A DNA stretch of 64,000 bases from Kaistella jeonii (GTDB taxonomy: Bacteria > Bacteroidota > Bacteroidia > Flavobacteriales > Weeksellaceae): contig NZ_JSYL01000004.1 of the NCBI RefSeq assembly GCF_000812865.1, positions 1 through 64,000 of the forward strand, written 5' to 3'. The notes under the pieces are model-generated. The model had not been told where the DNA came from. It was given only the letters and a program-made list of their open reading frames with translations, and made no database searches. This document shows positions 17,591-26,067 of the stretch, piece after piece (within the stretch, counting starts at the first letter, position 1; the number at the start of each line of letters is the position of its first letter). Made by a program: the position numbers and the translations under genes.

Positions 17591-17627
17591 AAAAAAAATC
17601 CGTCTCGTCGTAAAAGAACGAGACGGA
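17591..17627 (-). terminator. Terminator between tRNA-Lys copy 2 and tRNA-Leu
   Basis: A perfect 10-bp stem (TCCGTCTCGT 17599-17608 and ACGAGACGGA 17618-17627) closes a 9-nt loop. On the minus strand it is followed by eight T, and the tRNA-Leu acceptor stem begins at the very next base (17590). It should end transcription of the upstream tRNA-Lys, leaving the start of the tRNA-Leu transcript to explain. Confidence 0.82.
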
Positions 17628-17640
17628 AATTTTTTACTTG

Positions 17641-17713
17641 TGACCCGGCTGGGATTCGAACCCAGGACCCATACATTAAAAGTGTATTGCTCTACCAGCT
17701 GAGCTACCGAGTC
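17641..17713 (-). tRNA. tRNA-Lys (anticodon TTT), copy 2
   Basis: Identical over its whole length to the tRNA-Lys at 17356-17428, with the same 73-nt cloverleaf and anticodon TTT. As the most upstream of the three minus-strand tRNAs it is probably transcribed first, and it is followed by a hairpin and T-run before tRNA-Leu. Confidence 0.97.
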
Positions 17714-17820
17714 GGTCACCATTAAATCTGCAGAATTATGTTCTCGTTTTAAAGTGGTGCAAAGATAAGTCTTTTTTTAAAATCTCAAAATTTTTTTGGT
17801 ACTTTGTGAAAAATAAAAAC

Positions 17821-18330
17821 ATGATAATTTCACTAGTCGGTTATATGGGAAGTGGCAAATCTCACATTTCCAAAGTTTTGAGTCAAGAATTGCCCCTAAA
17901 ATTAATTGATCTGGATCATCAAATTTCTTTGAAAAATAAAATGACTATTGCCGAAATCTTCGAAAAAAGAGGTGAAATCTTCTTTCGAAAACAAGAAAGA
18001 GAGATTTTGGAAGAAATTTTGGCAACCGAGGAAAATATTATTTTAAGCGTTGGTGGCGGAACACCTGCTTACTACAATAACATGGATCTCATCAATCAGC
18101 ATACCGAAAATATCTTCCTACGAACATCTGTAAAAAATCTCGCAGAACGACTTTTAAAGCAGAAACAAAAAAGACCTTTGATCGCAAAAATTAATGATGA
18201 AGATCTGCCCGAATTTATCGCAAAACATTTATTTGAAAGGAATGTGTTTTATTCCAAAGCGAAATATACCGTTGATACAGATGGTAAAGAAGTTGAGGAA
18301 ATTGTACGTGAAATTAAAAAACTCTTTTAA
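17821..18330 (+). CDS. aroK: Shikimate kinase
   Basis: AroK phosphorylates shikimate with ATP in chorismate (aromatic amino acid) synthesis. The ATG at 17821 gives 169 residues. A GTG 15 nt earlier is possible, but MIISLVGYMGSGKSHISK is the better start because the P-loop normally lies about 8 residues in. Seen are the Walker A GYMGSGKS, the shikimate-binding Asp in IDLDHQI, RRGEIFFRKQE-like residues, LSVGGGTPAY and the lid region KRPLIAKI. It converges with the S4-protein gene, with an 8-nt gap between stops. Confidence 0.95.
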   Translation: MIISLVGYMGSGKSHISKVLSQELPLKLIDLDHQISLKNKMTIAEIFEKRGEIFFRKQEREILEEILATEENIILSVGGGTPAYYNNMDLINQHTENIFLRTSVKNLAERLLKQKQKRPLIAKINDEDLPEFIAKHLFERNVFYSKAKYTVDTDGKEVEEIVREIKKLF

Positions 18331-18338
18331 TCATCTGC

Positions 18339-18764
18339 TTATTCGTCGACATCGCTGAAAAATAAATCCCATTCTCCGTTTTCCATTTCTGAAGAGGGTT
18401 CGCTTTCAATGTAATCATCAAGTTCCCGCCGGTCTTTTTTCGTAGGTCGTCCTTCTCCCTTTATGCGGTAATAATCTTGCGCCAGTTTTCTTTGTTTCAA
18501 AATTTCATGTTGCTCCTTGTCAGTTTTGTCTTCAATATGCAGAGGAACCAGTTTAGCACCTACTCTACTTTTTGGAACTTGCAAAATTTTTATGATGTAA
18601 TCAATTTGATTCTTTCTAATTTTTATAAGATCGCCCTCTTTTATCTCTTTGGAACTTTTTACAGGATTTTGTCCAAGTGAAACTCGGTTCTTCTTAATTT
18701 CATCGGTTGCAATGCTTCTGGTTTTATAAAATCGAACACACCATAAAAACTTATCTATTCTCAT
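18339..18764 (-). CDS. S4-domain RNA-binding protein (Hsp15/HslR-like)
   Basis: The 141-residue protein starts with an S4 RNA-binding domain (MRIDKFLWCVRFYKTRSIA, KNRVSLGQNPVKSSKEIKEGD). After it come a basic linker and an acidic tail (ESEPSSEMENGEWDLFF). In E. coli the relative Hsp15 binds free 50S subunits carrying nascent chains and helps recycle them. It is cytoplasmic. It is divergent from the FKBP-like lipoprotein gene. Assignment to the HslR group is good; the exact role here is inferred. Confidence 0.88.
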   Translation of the reverse strand: MRIDKFLWCVRFYKTRSIATDEIKKNRVSLGQNPVKSSKEIKEGDLIKIRKNQIDYIIKILQVPKSRVGAKLVPLHIEDKTDKEQHEILKQRKLAQDYYRIKGEGRPTKKDRRELDDYIESEPSSEMENGEWDLFFSDVDE

Positions 18765-18774
18765 ATTTTATTTA

Positions 18775-18782
18775 TACTTTTG
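18775..18782 (+). promoter_or_regulatory. -7 promoter element for the FKBP-like lipoprotein gene
   Basis: TACTTTTG matches the Bacteroidota TAnnTTTG box and lies 41 nt before the ATG at 18824. No clear TTTG is found 17-20 nt upstream, so the -33 half is weak. Confidence 0.5.
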
Positions 18783-18823
18783 CAGGATTAAAAAATTTTA
18801 GCAATTTACAGATATTATTAAAT

Positions 18824-19537
18824 ATGAAAAAAGCATTTTTGTTCCTTGCTCTAGCTTCTATTGCGTTGTCTTCTTGTAGAACAGATCAACCAGTAGTAGA
18901 GCCAGAAGTAAGTATAGAAACCCAAAATAGTTATGATGATCAGGCAGCTCTGAACTTTTTGCAAACCCATTATTTGGATACTAAAGGGAACATAAAAAAT
19001 TATGTAGCAACAGATACTATCAATAAGAAATTAGCTGATCTTATCCCGGCTCCTGTAACTTTACCATCAGGTGTGATCTATATTAAAAGACAAGGTGCTC
19101 AACCAGATCCAGGAAAAACGATTGGTGCAACAGACATCATCAGACTCATGAGTATTACCAACAGTTATATAGCAATAAATGCAGACGGAAAAACTTCATT
19201 TGTCTCTGGATATCCTTTAAGAAATACGGTTAATGGCACTGGTGTTCCAGAAGTAGATCCCACTTATTTTCATGTTAAGGATGAAACTTTAACTAATGCT
19301 ACTACGCCAGAAGCAAAACAAAGAAGTTATTATGAAATCGAAGGTTTCGGAGAAGCACTTCAACTTTTTAAATCTTTTGACATTCCAGATGAGAGCAATT
19401 ATAATCTTCAGGGAGTGATTATTGTCCCTTCCAGAGCGGCTTTCGCTAGAGATCCTTACTTTAATTATTCTAATATTTCTTACAGGAACAGAAGTTTCGT
19501 ATTTAATTTTCAAGTATATAAAACTACAGCAAGATAA
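18824..19537 (+). CDS. FKBP-like lipoprotein (peptidyl-prolyl isomerase related)
   Basis: The chosen start gives 237 residues with a lipoprotein signal (MKKAFLFLALASIALSSC, Cys 18). An upstream in-frame ATG would add a sequence that is not signal-like. The C-terminus (EGFGEALQLFKSFDIPDESN, GVIIVPSRAAFARDPYFN, FVFNFQVYKT) follows the pattern of FKBP isomerases, but the usual active-site spacing is loose. It resembles the FKBP-type lipoproteins of flavobacteria related to GldI. It is probably anchored in the cell envelope. A terminator follows at 19565. Confidence 0.7.
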   Translation: MKKAFLFLALASIALSSCRTDQPVVEPEVSIETQNSYDDQAALNFLQTHYLDTKGNIKNYVATDTINKKLADLIPAPVTLPSGVIYIKRQGAQPDPGKTIGATDIIRLMSITNSYIAINADGKTSFVSGYPLRNTVNGTGVPEVDPTYFHVKDETLTNATTPEAKQRSYYEIEGFGEALQLFKSFDIPDESNYNLQGVIIVPSRAAFARDPYFNYSNISYRNRSFVFNFQVYKTTAR

Positions 19538-19564
19538 AATTGAATTACGACTTTACTATAAATG

Positions 19565-19593
19565 AAAAGTTCCCGTTAAAAGGAACTTTTTTT
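19565..19593 (+). terminator. Terminator after the FKBP-like lipoprotein gene
   Basis: A 9-bp stem (AAAAGTTCC 19565-19573 and GGAACTTTT 19582-19590) with an 8-nt loop runs into further T. It lies 28 nt after the stop at 19537. Confidence 0.85.
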
Positions 19594-19621
19594 GTTTTTA
19601 ATGGAAAGACTTTTCATTATT

Positions 19622-20308
19622 TTATTCGAAAATCTGTCTTAATATTGCTAAAGAATTAGGGGTATAGAAACCCGTGAAATGATAGTGGTAATAAATCATT
19701 AATGAATCTACAACAGCATTTCTTTGACTCCTTTTTAAATGGATCTCTGCGTCGTCAGTCGTTAAAAAACTTTTCCAGATATCAGACATTTCTTCATTAA
19801 AAACAGCGTTTGAAATTTCATCATTAAAAGTCCCCGATTCCGGATCGAGATACTTTTTTTCGTTTGAAAGTGGCGCAATACCGGAAATTTCTAAAAATCG
19901 AAAGAGTAATTCAATATGAGAATCATAATTGGTAACTTTAATTTTTTCCCGAAAATCATGTATCGCAGCGAATGAAAATTTGTTTTGATCTTCATTTCTC
20001 AAGATCTGATGCAAAAATTCTGCAACAAAAAATAAGATCGAATTGATCTTAACATCATTAAAATCATAGAATTCACCAGCCAATTCTAACTTCGAAACTG
20101 TAGAAACTGGTTTACTATTCCCTCTGCTAATCACCGAAATATTCAATAAATTCAGTGGGAACAAATAAGGTTTCTTTTTATTTCGGGAAGAATAAATGCC
20201 TTTAGCAAAAAAACTTTGATATCCTTCTTCGGCAGAAAAACAGTGCAGAAAAGCATCATTATCGCCATATTTGTTGTAGGAAAGAAGAAAGCAAGTTTGA
20301 TTCTGCAT
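19622..20308 (-). CDS. recO: DNA repair protein RecO
   Basis: RecO helps load RecA onto SSB-coated DNA in gap repair. The protein of 228 residues begins MQNQTCFLLSYNKYGDNDAF with an OB-fold N-domain (FFAKGIYSSRNKKKPYLFPLNLL) and has a helical C-domain. A TTG three bases earlier is open, but the ATG at 20308 is the likely start. That ATG shares one base with the porZ stop codon (TGATG), so translation of the two is probably coupled. Length and gene order are as usual in Flavobacteriia. Confidence 0.9.
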   Translation of the reverse strand: MQNQTCFLLSYNKYGDNDAFLHCFSAEEGYQSFFAKGIYSSRNKKKPYLFPLNLLNISVISRGNSKPVSTVSKLELAGEFYDFNDVKINSILFFVAEFLHQILRNEDQNKFSFAAIHDFREKIKVTNYDSHIELLFRFLEISGIAPLSNEKKYLDPESGTFNDEISNAVFNEEMSDIWKSFLTTDDAEIHLKRSQRNAVVDSLMIYYHYHFTGFYTPNSLAILRQIFE

Positions 20309-22545
20309 CAATTCACAACTGCGATTTTAGCGGTTGCTGTATCTGTTCCATCAGCATTGGTCATCAAAACAAAATAAATTCCAGATGCAACCCGAACACC
20401 GCGGTGATTGTTGAGATTCCATTCATAGTAACCTCCTCTGGAAACGGCTTGATGAACTAGATTTCCCGCCGCATCGGTGATACGGATATTTGTTTTCTCC
20501 GCTAAACCACGAATACTCACATTCCCTTTAAATTTAGAATATACCACAGGATTCGGATAAACCAGAACATCACCAAAATTTGAGGTAACATCCAGCACAT
20601 CTCCTTGATAAACCATAACTCCATCTAAAGTTACAAAGTATACTTTTCCGCTTTTATTGTCTACTTTGATATCGGTGACACTATTGCTCGGCAAAGGTGA
20701 ATTTTCTGTAGTGAAATGTTTAATGGTTTTCTCGCCAGTCGAACTTAAATAAAAAACTCCACCATCATCAATCGAGATCCATTTTTGGTTACCTGCATCT
20801 ACTTCAATCTGCAAAACATTACTATCTCGGAAAAGTTCTTCACCTAATCCGTTTTCTTCAATAATGACCGGTTGAGTTTGGGGATTATCTTCGGTAATAA
20901 TTGAAGAGGGATTGCTGATAATTCTTAAACCTATTCGAGTTCCTATCCATATATCATCATTCTTGTCGATGGTAGCAGAAACTACTCCATCTGAGGGCAA
21001 ATTATTAATTTTACGCAATATAGTAAATCGGTCATCCCCCGTAGAAGCTGGTGTATTGTTATAGTCGTAAATTAATAATCCGCCTCCTGTAAAAAACGGA
21101 GCCGGAATATATAGTATTCCAGATTTCGAAAATGGTTTCTGAACACCCCCGGCATTTACGACACTTACTAAATTAAAATTATCTGAGGACGGATTATAAT
21201 AATAAAAGCCTATTTTATTACCTGTTAAATGAGATGTTGCAACAAATAATTGATTATTTTCGTCATAGGTCAAACCATTGACATAACCTACTATTGAAGA
21301 TCCCTCCCCATAATTCTTAACTAAAATATCATGATCCATTTTGTAAAGTGCTTTTAAACCTTCAGGGTCGTAGTATGATGTAAAGAAAATTTCTGTGGAT
21401 TTTAATGGATTTATAACTGCATCCATTACATTATACTTTGTTGTAGTATTTTTAAAAAGATCTGGGTGATTCCATTTAGAACCGTCGAAATGATAATACC
21501 CTAAATTAGATGATACTTCGCTGGGTGTTAGAAACGCATCTCTGCTACCTGAAGAAATCACAATTTGTTGACCGACAATGTTAATTTTATAAGAAATATT
21601 GCTGTATGGCCCATCAGGTTTTAAAATATCTCCTGTTTCGTTTTTAATTCCTGAAACTTTTGTTCCGGCATAAATTTTTGAGGCAGAATAATAACCTGTA
21701 TTAAGTTGCTCACTTGCATCATAAGATTTCACAAAAGCACCTGTAGTACTGAAAACCGAAACTGAATTCGTATCAGTTACTACAATATTTTGGTTAGTTA
21801 CTGTGACATCCTGAATATTCGAAAAACTCTGCGGAATGGTAGAAAACGTGGTTCCATTACCGTATTTCACAGTATTAGCATTGGCATAAGCTATTACATC
21901 ATTGCCTGCAATTTGATTAAAATTTCCGCCTGCAATTGTATTCCAACTTGAGTAAATAGGAAATGTAACATTCATTTGGTGCGATTTCAGACCTGTCGCG
22001 GTTACTACATAGACAAAATTATCTTTGATGACCGCTTCTTTTGCAGCTTCAAAAGTTCCTGCATTGGTAAAAAAGGAAGAATCTCCAAATTCCTTTCTGT
22101 CTAACTTAAAAATAGAAACCCCATAACCTACAGAAATCACCGCTAAATTTCCTGTAATCGAAATATGATTTATTTTTTTGTCACCGTTAAAACCTGATGC
22201 GATCGGAATATCTACAACGTAAGTAATTCCGTCTGGAGTAATAACATCCATCGACCCATTTTTGTAGCCGACTAAACCAATTTTGGTCATAGGATTGTAA
22301 TCGAAGGCAGAAATTTTCACTTCATGCAAGCCGTTTGCTTTAGAAAGTTTGGTAATTTCTCCCGAAGCTGGTGTATAAAAAAAGATTCCGTTCTCGGTTG
22401 CTGCAATGAGTTTACCATTGTCCTCACGAACGGCCAAAACGTTATTATAAGAAAATAAATCGGTCCATTTACTCGAGGAAATGACCTGCGAAAAAATGCT
22501 TCCGGAAAATAAAAGAAATAAAAGCGGTAGTAGTTTTTTCATCAT
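20308..22545 (-). CDS. porZ: T9SS surface protein PorZ (beta-propeller, sorting domain at C-terminus)
   Basis: PorZ is an outer-surface part of the type IX secretion attachment complex; in Porphyromonas it supplies anionic LPS to the sortase PorU. The 745-residue protein has a signal peptide (KLLPLLFLLFSGSIFSQ) and then a two-propeller region starting SSKWTDLFSYNNVLAVRED, with ATENGIFFYTPASGEITKLS and NDDIWIGTRIGLRII repeats. It ends in a type A sorting domain (VYPNPVVYSKFKGNVSI through GIYFVLMTNADG). It overlaps recO by one base and is 1 nt after the metallophosphatase gene, so the three to four genes are probably one operon. Confidence 0.88.
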   Translation of the reverse strand: MMKKLLPLLFLLFSGSIFSQVISSSKWTDLFSYNNVLAVREDNGKLIAATENGIFFYTPASGEITKLSKANGLHEVKISAFDYNPMTKIGLVGYKNGSMDVITPDGITYVVDIPIASGFNGDKKINHISITGNLAVISVGYGVSIFKLDRKEFGDSSFFTNAGTFEAAKEAVIKDNFVYVVTATGLKSHQMNVTFPIYSSWNTIAGGNFNQIAGNDVIAYANANTVKYGNGTTFSTIPQSFSNIQDVTVTNQNIVVTDTNSVSVFSTTGAFVKSYDASEQLNTGYYSASKIYAGTKVSGIKNETGDILKPDGPYSNISYKINIVGQQIVISSGSRDAFLTPSEVSSNLGYYHFDGSKWNHPDLFKNTTTKYNVMDAVINPLKSTEIFFTSYYDPEGLKALYKMDHDILVKNYGEGSSIVGYVNGLTYDENNQLFVATSHLTGNKIGFYYYNPSSDNFNLVSVVNAGGVQKPFSKSGILYIPAPFFTGGGLLIYDYNNTPASTGDDRFTILRKINNLPSDGVVSATIDKNDDIWIGTRIGLRIISNPSSIITEDNPQTQPVIIEENGLGEELFRDSNVLQIEVDAGNQKWISIDDGGVFYLSSTGEKTIKHFTTENSPLPSNSVTDIKVDNKSGKVYFVTLDGVMVYQGDVLDVTSNFGDVLVYPNPVVYSKFKGNVSIRGLAEKTNIRITDAAGNLVHQAVSRGGYYEWNLNNHRGVRVASGIYFVLMTNADGTDTATAKIAVVN

Positions 22546-22546
22546 T

Positions 22547-23497
22547 TTAAACTAGAATTGTATCATCTATAACTTGATTGTTCCATGAAATATTTTTCAC
22601 CATTTTATTTTTATCGAAATAAAAGTCGAGTTTACCCAAAAGTAATCCAGCCCAACCAACTTGATTGACCAAAACATTCTTCCCTTTTCTGTTCATAAAT
22701 GATTGTGGCTCCGGTAAAAAAGTATGCGTGTGACCTCCCAGAATTAAATCGATACCATCCGTTTTTGCTGCCAAAATTTTATCTGAAATTTTATCCGGAT
22801 TATCTTTGTAATCATAACCAATATGAGAAAGGCAAATGACAAGATCACATTTTTTTTCTATTCTCAAAAATTCAGAATAATGTTGAGCGACTTCTACCGG
22901 ATCCTGGTAAAGTGTTTCGCCATATTCTTTCTTCCCAACTAAACCGGCCAATTCAATTCCAACTGCAAAAATCCCTACTTTTATTCCATTTTTATCAAAA
23001 ACTTTGTACGGAATTGTTTGTCCATCAAGAATGGTATTTTTAAAATCATAATTGGAACAGATGAACGGAAATTTCGCATTCGGCTGCACTTTTTTGAATC
23101 CTGCTAAACCATTATCAAAATCATGATTCCCCATTGTAGAAGCATCATAACCCATCATCGACATTAGTTTAAATTCGAGTTCACCTCCAAAAAAATTAAA
23201 GTAAGGTGTTCCCTGAAAAGTGTCACCAGAATCGAGCAACAGAACATTGCTGTTTTCTTTTCTAATTTTTTCAATTAAAGCAGCTCTTCTCGCAAAACCG
23301 CCCTGATTCGGATTTCGGGTATAACTTTCTTCGAAAGGTTCAATTCTACTGTGTTGATCGTTGGTATGAAGAATCGTTAATTTATATTCAGAATTGGAAT
23401 TTAGAAATTTAAAATTCTCTGCAAGGAGTAAATTGGGAGCTAAAGTCATTGCTAAAGTCCCACCACCAATTGTTTTTAGAAATTGTATTCTATTCAT
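22547..23497 (-). CDS. Metallophosphatase, 5'-nucleotidase N-terminal domain
   Basis: The 316-residue protein has a twin-arginine-free export signal (MNRIQFLKTIGGGTLAMTLA) followed by a calcineurin-like phosphoesterase domain with all metal motifs: LHTNDQHSRI, LLLDSGDTFQGTP, TMGNHDFDNG, CLSHIGYD and LGGHTHTF. This is the catalytic half of UshA-type 5'-nucleotidases. The substrate-binding C-terminal half is encoded by the preceding gene, with an 8-bp overlap. The two products probably work together in the periplasm to release phosphate and nucleosides from nucleotides. Confidence 0.9.
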   Translation of the reverse strand: MNRIQFLKTIGGGTLAMTLAPNLLLAENFKFLNSNSEYKLTILHTNDQHSRIEPFEESYTRNPNQGGFARRAALIEKIRKENSNVLLLDSGDTFQGTPYFNFFGGELEFKLMSMMGYDASTMGNHDFDNGLAGFKKVQPNAKFPFICSNYDFKNTILDGQTIPYKVFDKNGIKVGIFAVGIELAGLVGKKEYGETLYQDPVEVAQHYSEFLRIEKKCDLVICLSHIGYDYKDNPDKISDKILAAKTDGIDLILGGHTHTFLPEPQSFMNRKGKNVLVNQVGWAGLLLGKLDFYFDKNKMVKNISWNNQVIDDTILV

Positions 23498-24260
23498 TGG
23501 TTTTATTTTTTTTATTTTTAAAATTTAAACGAATATCGGTCGGTGCTACAATCTGCGGATTTGCCTGGAATTTTTCTAGAAACAGATCCCGCAATTTAAT
23601 GCCTGTAGAAATCATCTTTCCTTTTCCGAAAAAAGTCATGTTGTCACCTCCCATTGCCAAATAATCCGAAGTCGCAATATAATAATCTTTATTAGGCTCT
23701 ACTTCTTTGCCGTTCACTAATTCTTTGATCGTCATTCCATTATCGGTTTCGATGTATAAATGCGAAACAGGATTATTTTTTTGTGTCGTTAAATAATAAT
23801 CAAAAAGTCCCTTCAAATCAGAACCTTTCATTTTTACGATCAGCACTTCATTTTCAAAAGGCATCACTTCATAAATACTTTTCGTCAAAATATCGCCCGC
23901 TCCAATGGTTGAACGAATGCCTCCGACATTAATCAAAGCGCAATCAACTCCACCCGGAATGCCATTTTTTTTCGCCCATTCATCGGCACCATCGAAAGTA
24001 TAATCTGCCAGGAGATTTCCTAAATTGCTGTTATCGCCCGATTTATTTAAGTCAACGGACGTGTAGGAAATTTTCTTGTTCATTTTCCCTTCCAGTTCAT
24101 GTTTATACGGTGCTATGATCGTATTGAAAGTTTGATCATCAGGTAGATCTTTCGAAATAGAAATGTTTTTTTCGGTATGGATCTTCGCAACATTCAGAGG
24201 CGTCTTACACGACGTTAAAGCTAAAGCTGTGAAACCGAATAATAGAAATTTAATTTTCAT
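23490..24260 (-). CDS. 5'-nucleotidase C-terminal domain lipoprotein
   Basis: The 256-residue precursor has a lipoprotein signal (MKIKFLLFGFTALALTSC, Cys 18) and then a 5'-nucleotidase C-terminal domain: NLGNLLADYTFDGADEW, DCALINVGGIRSTIGAGDI, YEVMPFENEVLIVKMKG, and YYIATSDYLAMGGDNMTFF, which holds the nucleotide-binding aromatic. It has no phosphoesterase domain; that is in the next gene, whose start overlaps this stop by 8 bp. A TATATTTG box lies at 24281-24288 (minus strand), about 20 nt before the ATG. Confidence 0.9.
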   Translation of the reverse strand: MKIKFLLFGFTALALTSCKTPLNVAKIHTEKNISISKDLPDDQTFNTIIAPYKHELEGKMNKKISYTSVDLNKSGDNSNLGNLLADYTFDGADEWAKKNGIPGGVDCALINVGGIRSTIGAGDILTKSIYEVMPFENEVLIVKMKGSDLKGLFDYYLTTQKNNPVSHLYIETDNGMTIKELVNGKEVEPNKDYYIATSDYLAMGGDNMTFFGKGKMISTGIKLRDLFLEKFQANPQIVAPTDIRLNFKNKKNKTNE

Positions 24261-24280
24261 AGAGGTAAAATCTAGTGTTG

Positions 24281-24288
24281 CAAATATA
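24281..24288 (-). promoter_or_regulatory. -7 promoter element of the 5'-nucleotidase/porZ/recO run
   Basis: On the minus strand TATATTTG, a perfect TAnnTTTG box, lies 20 nt before the ATG of the first gene of the run. The -33 element is not clear. Confidence 0.5.
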
Positions 24289-24342
24289 AAGATATGAATA
24301 TAAACTTAGGTTTATTTTTCATAAATTCTTACATTAAATTTG

Positions 24343-24350
24343 TAATTTTG
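24343..24350 (+). promoter_or_regulatory. -7 promoter element of dapA
   Basis: TAATTTTG (TAnnTTTG) is placed 19 nt before the dapA ATG. There is no good TTTG at the -33 distance. Confidence 0.45.
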
Positions 24351-24369
24351 AAATATTAATTTTATAAGA

Positions 24370-25242
24370 ATGAGCAATTTAAAAGGACTTGGTGTTGCTT
24401 TGGTAACGCCGTTTAATGAAGATTTATCTGTAGATTTTGATTCATTGACGAAACTCGTAGATTACAATATCCAAAACGGCACTAATTATTTGGTGGTTTT
24501 GGGAACTACCGCAGAAGCTGCAACCCTTTCAAAAGAGGAAAAATCGCAAGTCATCAATCATATCATAAAGGCAAATAACGGGCGTCTTCCTTTGGTTTTA
24601 GGAATTGGTGGAAATGACACGATGGAAGTGAAAAAACAACTAGAAGAAGCTGATCTTTCTGCTTTCGAAGCTATACTTTCTGTATCGCCTTATTACAACA
24701 GACCCAATCAGGAAGGGCTTTACCAACATTATAAAGTCTTAGCAGGAACAGGCAAAAAAATTATAATTTACAATGTTCCTTCCCGAACCGGGCAAAATGT
24801 GGAAGCTGCAACGACTTTAAGATTGGCAAATGATTTCCCGAACCTGATCATGATCAAAGAAGCAGGACCAAACATCGCACAATATTTCGATATTTTAAGA
24901 CAAAAACCCGCTAACTTTAGTTTGGTTTCTGGTGATGATGAATATACACTTCCCGTAACTTTAGCGGGTGGAGATGGCGTTATTTCGGTGATCGGACAAG
25001 GTTATCCGAAAGAATTTTCTACCATGGTACAATTGGCTTTTGACGGAAAGGTAAAAGAAGCCTACGAAATTCACAATAAATTAGTTGAGATCACGAGAAT
25101 GATTTTCGCAGAAGGAAATCCGGCCGGAATTAAAACGATTTTGGCTGAAAAAGGAATTTTGAAAAATTACTTACGTTTGCCTTTAGTAGCTGCAAGTTCA
25201 GGTTTACAGGATAAAATTAAAGCAGAGATGAAAAAAATCTGA
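24370..25242 (+). CDS. dapA: 4-hydroxy-tetrahydrodipicolinate synthase
   Basis: DapA condenses pyruvate and aspartate semialdehyde, the first committed step to lysine and diaminopimelate. The 290-residue TIM barrel shows GVALVTPFNEDLSVD, LGTTAEAATLSKEE, SVSPYYNRPNQEG, IIYNVPSRTG and IKEAGPN with the Schiff-base Lys, and GDDEYTLPVTLAGGDGVISV. It stands alone on the plus strand with its own promoter box and terminator. Confidence 0.96.
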   Translation: MSNLKGLGVALVTPFNEDLSVDFDSLTKLVDYNIQNGTNYLVVLGTTAEAATLSKEEKSQVINHIIKANNGRLPLVLGIGGNDTMEVKKQLEEADLSAFEAILSVSPYYNRPNQEGLYQHYKVLAGTGKKIIIYNVPSRTGQNVEAATTLRLANDFPNLIMIKEAGPNIAQYFDILRQKPANFSLVSGDDEYTLPVTLAGGDGVISVIGQGYPKEFSTMVQLAFDGKVKEAYEIHNKLVEITRMIFAEGNPAGIKTILAEKGILKNYLRLPLVAASSGLQDKIKAEMKKI

Positions 25243-25267
25243 TTTTCACTCAACACCTATTTATATC

Positions 25268-25296
25268 AAAGGCTTTCGAAAGAGAGTCTTTTTTTA
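25268..25296 (+). terminator. Terminator of dapA
   Basis: A 10-bp stem with two G-T pairs (AAAGGCTTTC / GAGAGTCTTT) and a GAAA loop runs into a T-tract that ends at the stop of the converging gene at 25297. Confidence 0.78.
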
Positions 25297-26022
25297 TTAA
25301 AGATTTTCAGAAATTAAAGTCTGAAAATAGTCAGAACATTTTGCGAGATGCGTTCCGTACCAGGAAAAAGCTTCACCGTCAACTAAAATTATTTTTTGAT
25401 GTGGAAGTTCTTTTTGAAATTCCTCAATATGTTTTTGTTGAAAAGGAAAAGGTTCGGTTGATAAAAAGATAATTTCTGCTTCTTTCATTTGATCTATAGA
25501 AATTTCTGGATATCTATTTTGATCTTTAAATAAATTTTCAAAACCTAAACTCTCTATAATTTCATGAATAAAAGTATCTGAACCTACCGTCATGTAGGGA
25601 TTTTTCCAGATTAGATAGGCTACTTTTTTAGATTCTGATGCTTTTTTTAAGTTGAATACTGAAGTGATCTTTTGGTTGAAACTTTCAGCAATATTTTCTT
25701 TATTTAAAAGGGTTCCAAGCTGATTAAGGAAATTTTTGTTGTATTCTAAAGTTTCAATATCTGTTACCCAAACTTTAAAATCATTCATCAACTCCTCCAC
25801 TTGAACTTTATCGTTCTCTTCTTTGTTGGCAATAATTAAATCAGGTTTAAGCGATTTAATTTTAGAAATATTAAGGTTTTTTGTACCACCAATAACTTCC
25901 ACATTTTTCACTAATTTTTTTGGATGGATACAGAATTTTGTCCTCCCAATAACTTCTTGATCCGTCAAACCAAAATCAAAAAGCGCTTCTGTAATACTGG
26001 GAACGAGAGAAATAATTTTCAC
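25297..26022 (-). CDS. Helical-backbone metal receptor (BtuF/FhuD-like binding protein)
   Basis: The 241-residue protein matches the TroA/BtuF class of substrate-binding proteins: IISLVPSITEALFDFGL at the N-terminus, LKPDLIIANKEEN, and a C-terminal lobe with EAEIIFLSTEPFPFQ and DGEAFSWYGTHL. The start is a GTG at 26022, and no ATG fits. There is no signal peptide, unlike true periplasmic binding proteins, so it may be cytoplasmic. No ABC transporter genes adjoin. Such signal-less forms are seen in other flavobacteria; the ligand is unknown. Confidence 0.78.
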   Translation of the reverse strand: MKIISLVPSITEALFDFGLTDQEVIGRTKFCIHPKKLVKNVEVIGGTKNLNISKIKSLKPDLIIANKEENDKVQVEELMNDFKVWVTDIETLEYNKNFLNQLGTLLNKENIAESFNQKITSVFNLKKASESKKVAYLIWKNPYMTVGSDTFIHEIIESLGFENLFKDQNRYPEISIDQMKEAEIIFLSTEPFPFQQKHIEEFQKELPHQKIILVDGEAFSWYGTHLAKCSDYFQTLISENL

Positions 26023-26067
26023 GATCTGCTGTTATTTTTCAAAAATCATTAAGGAAGAAACTTCAAA

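Noticed and set aside
17502..17702. 66-codon plus-strand frame
   Set aside because: It runs antisense through tRNA-Leu and tRNA-Lys and has no independent support.
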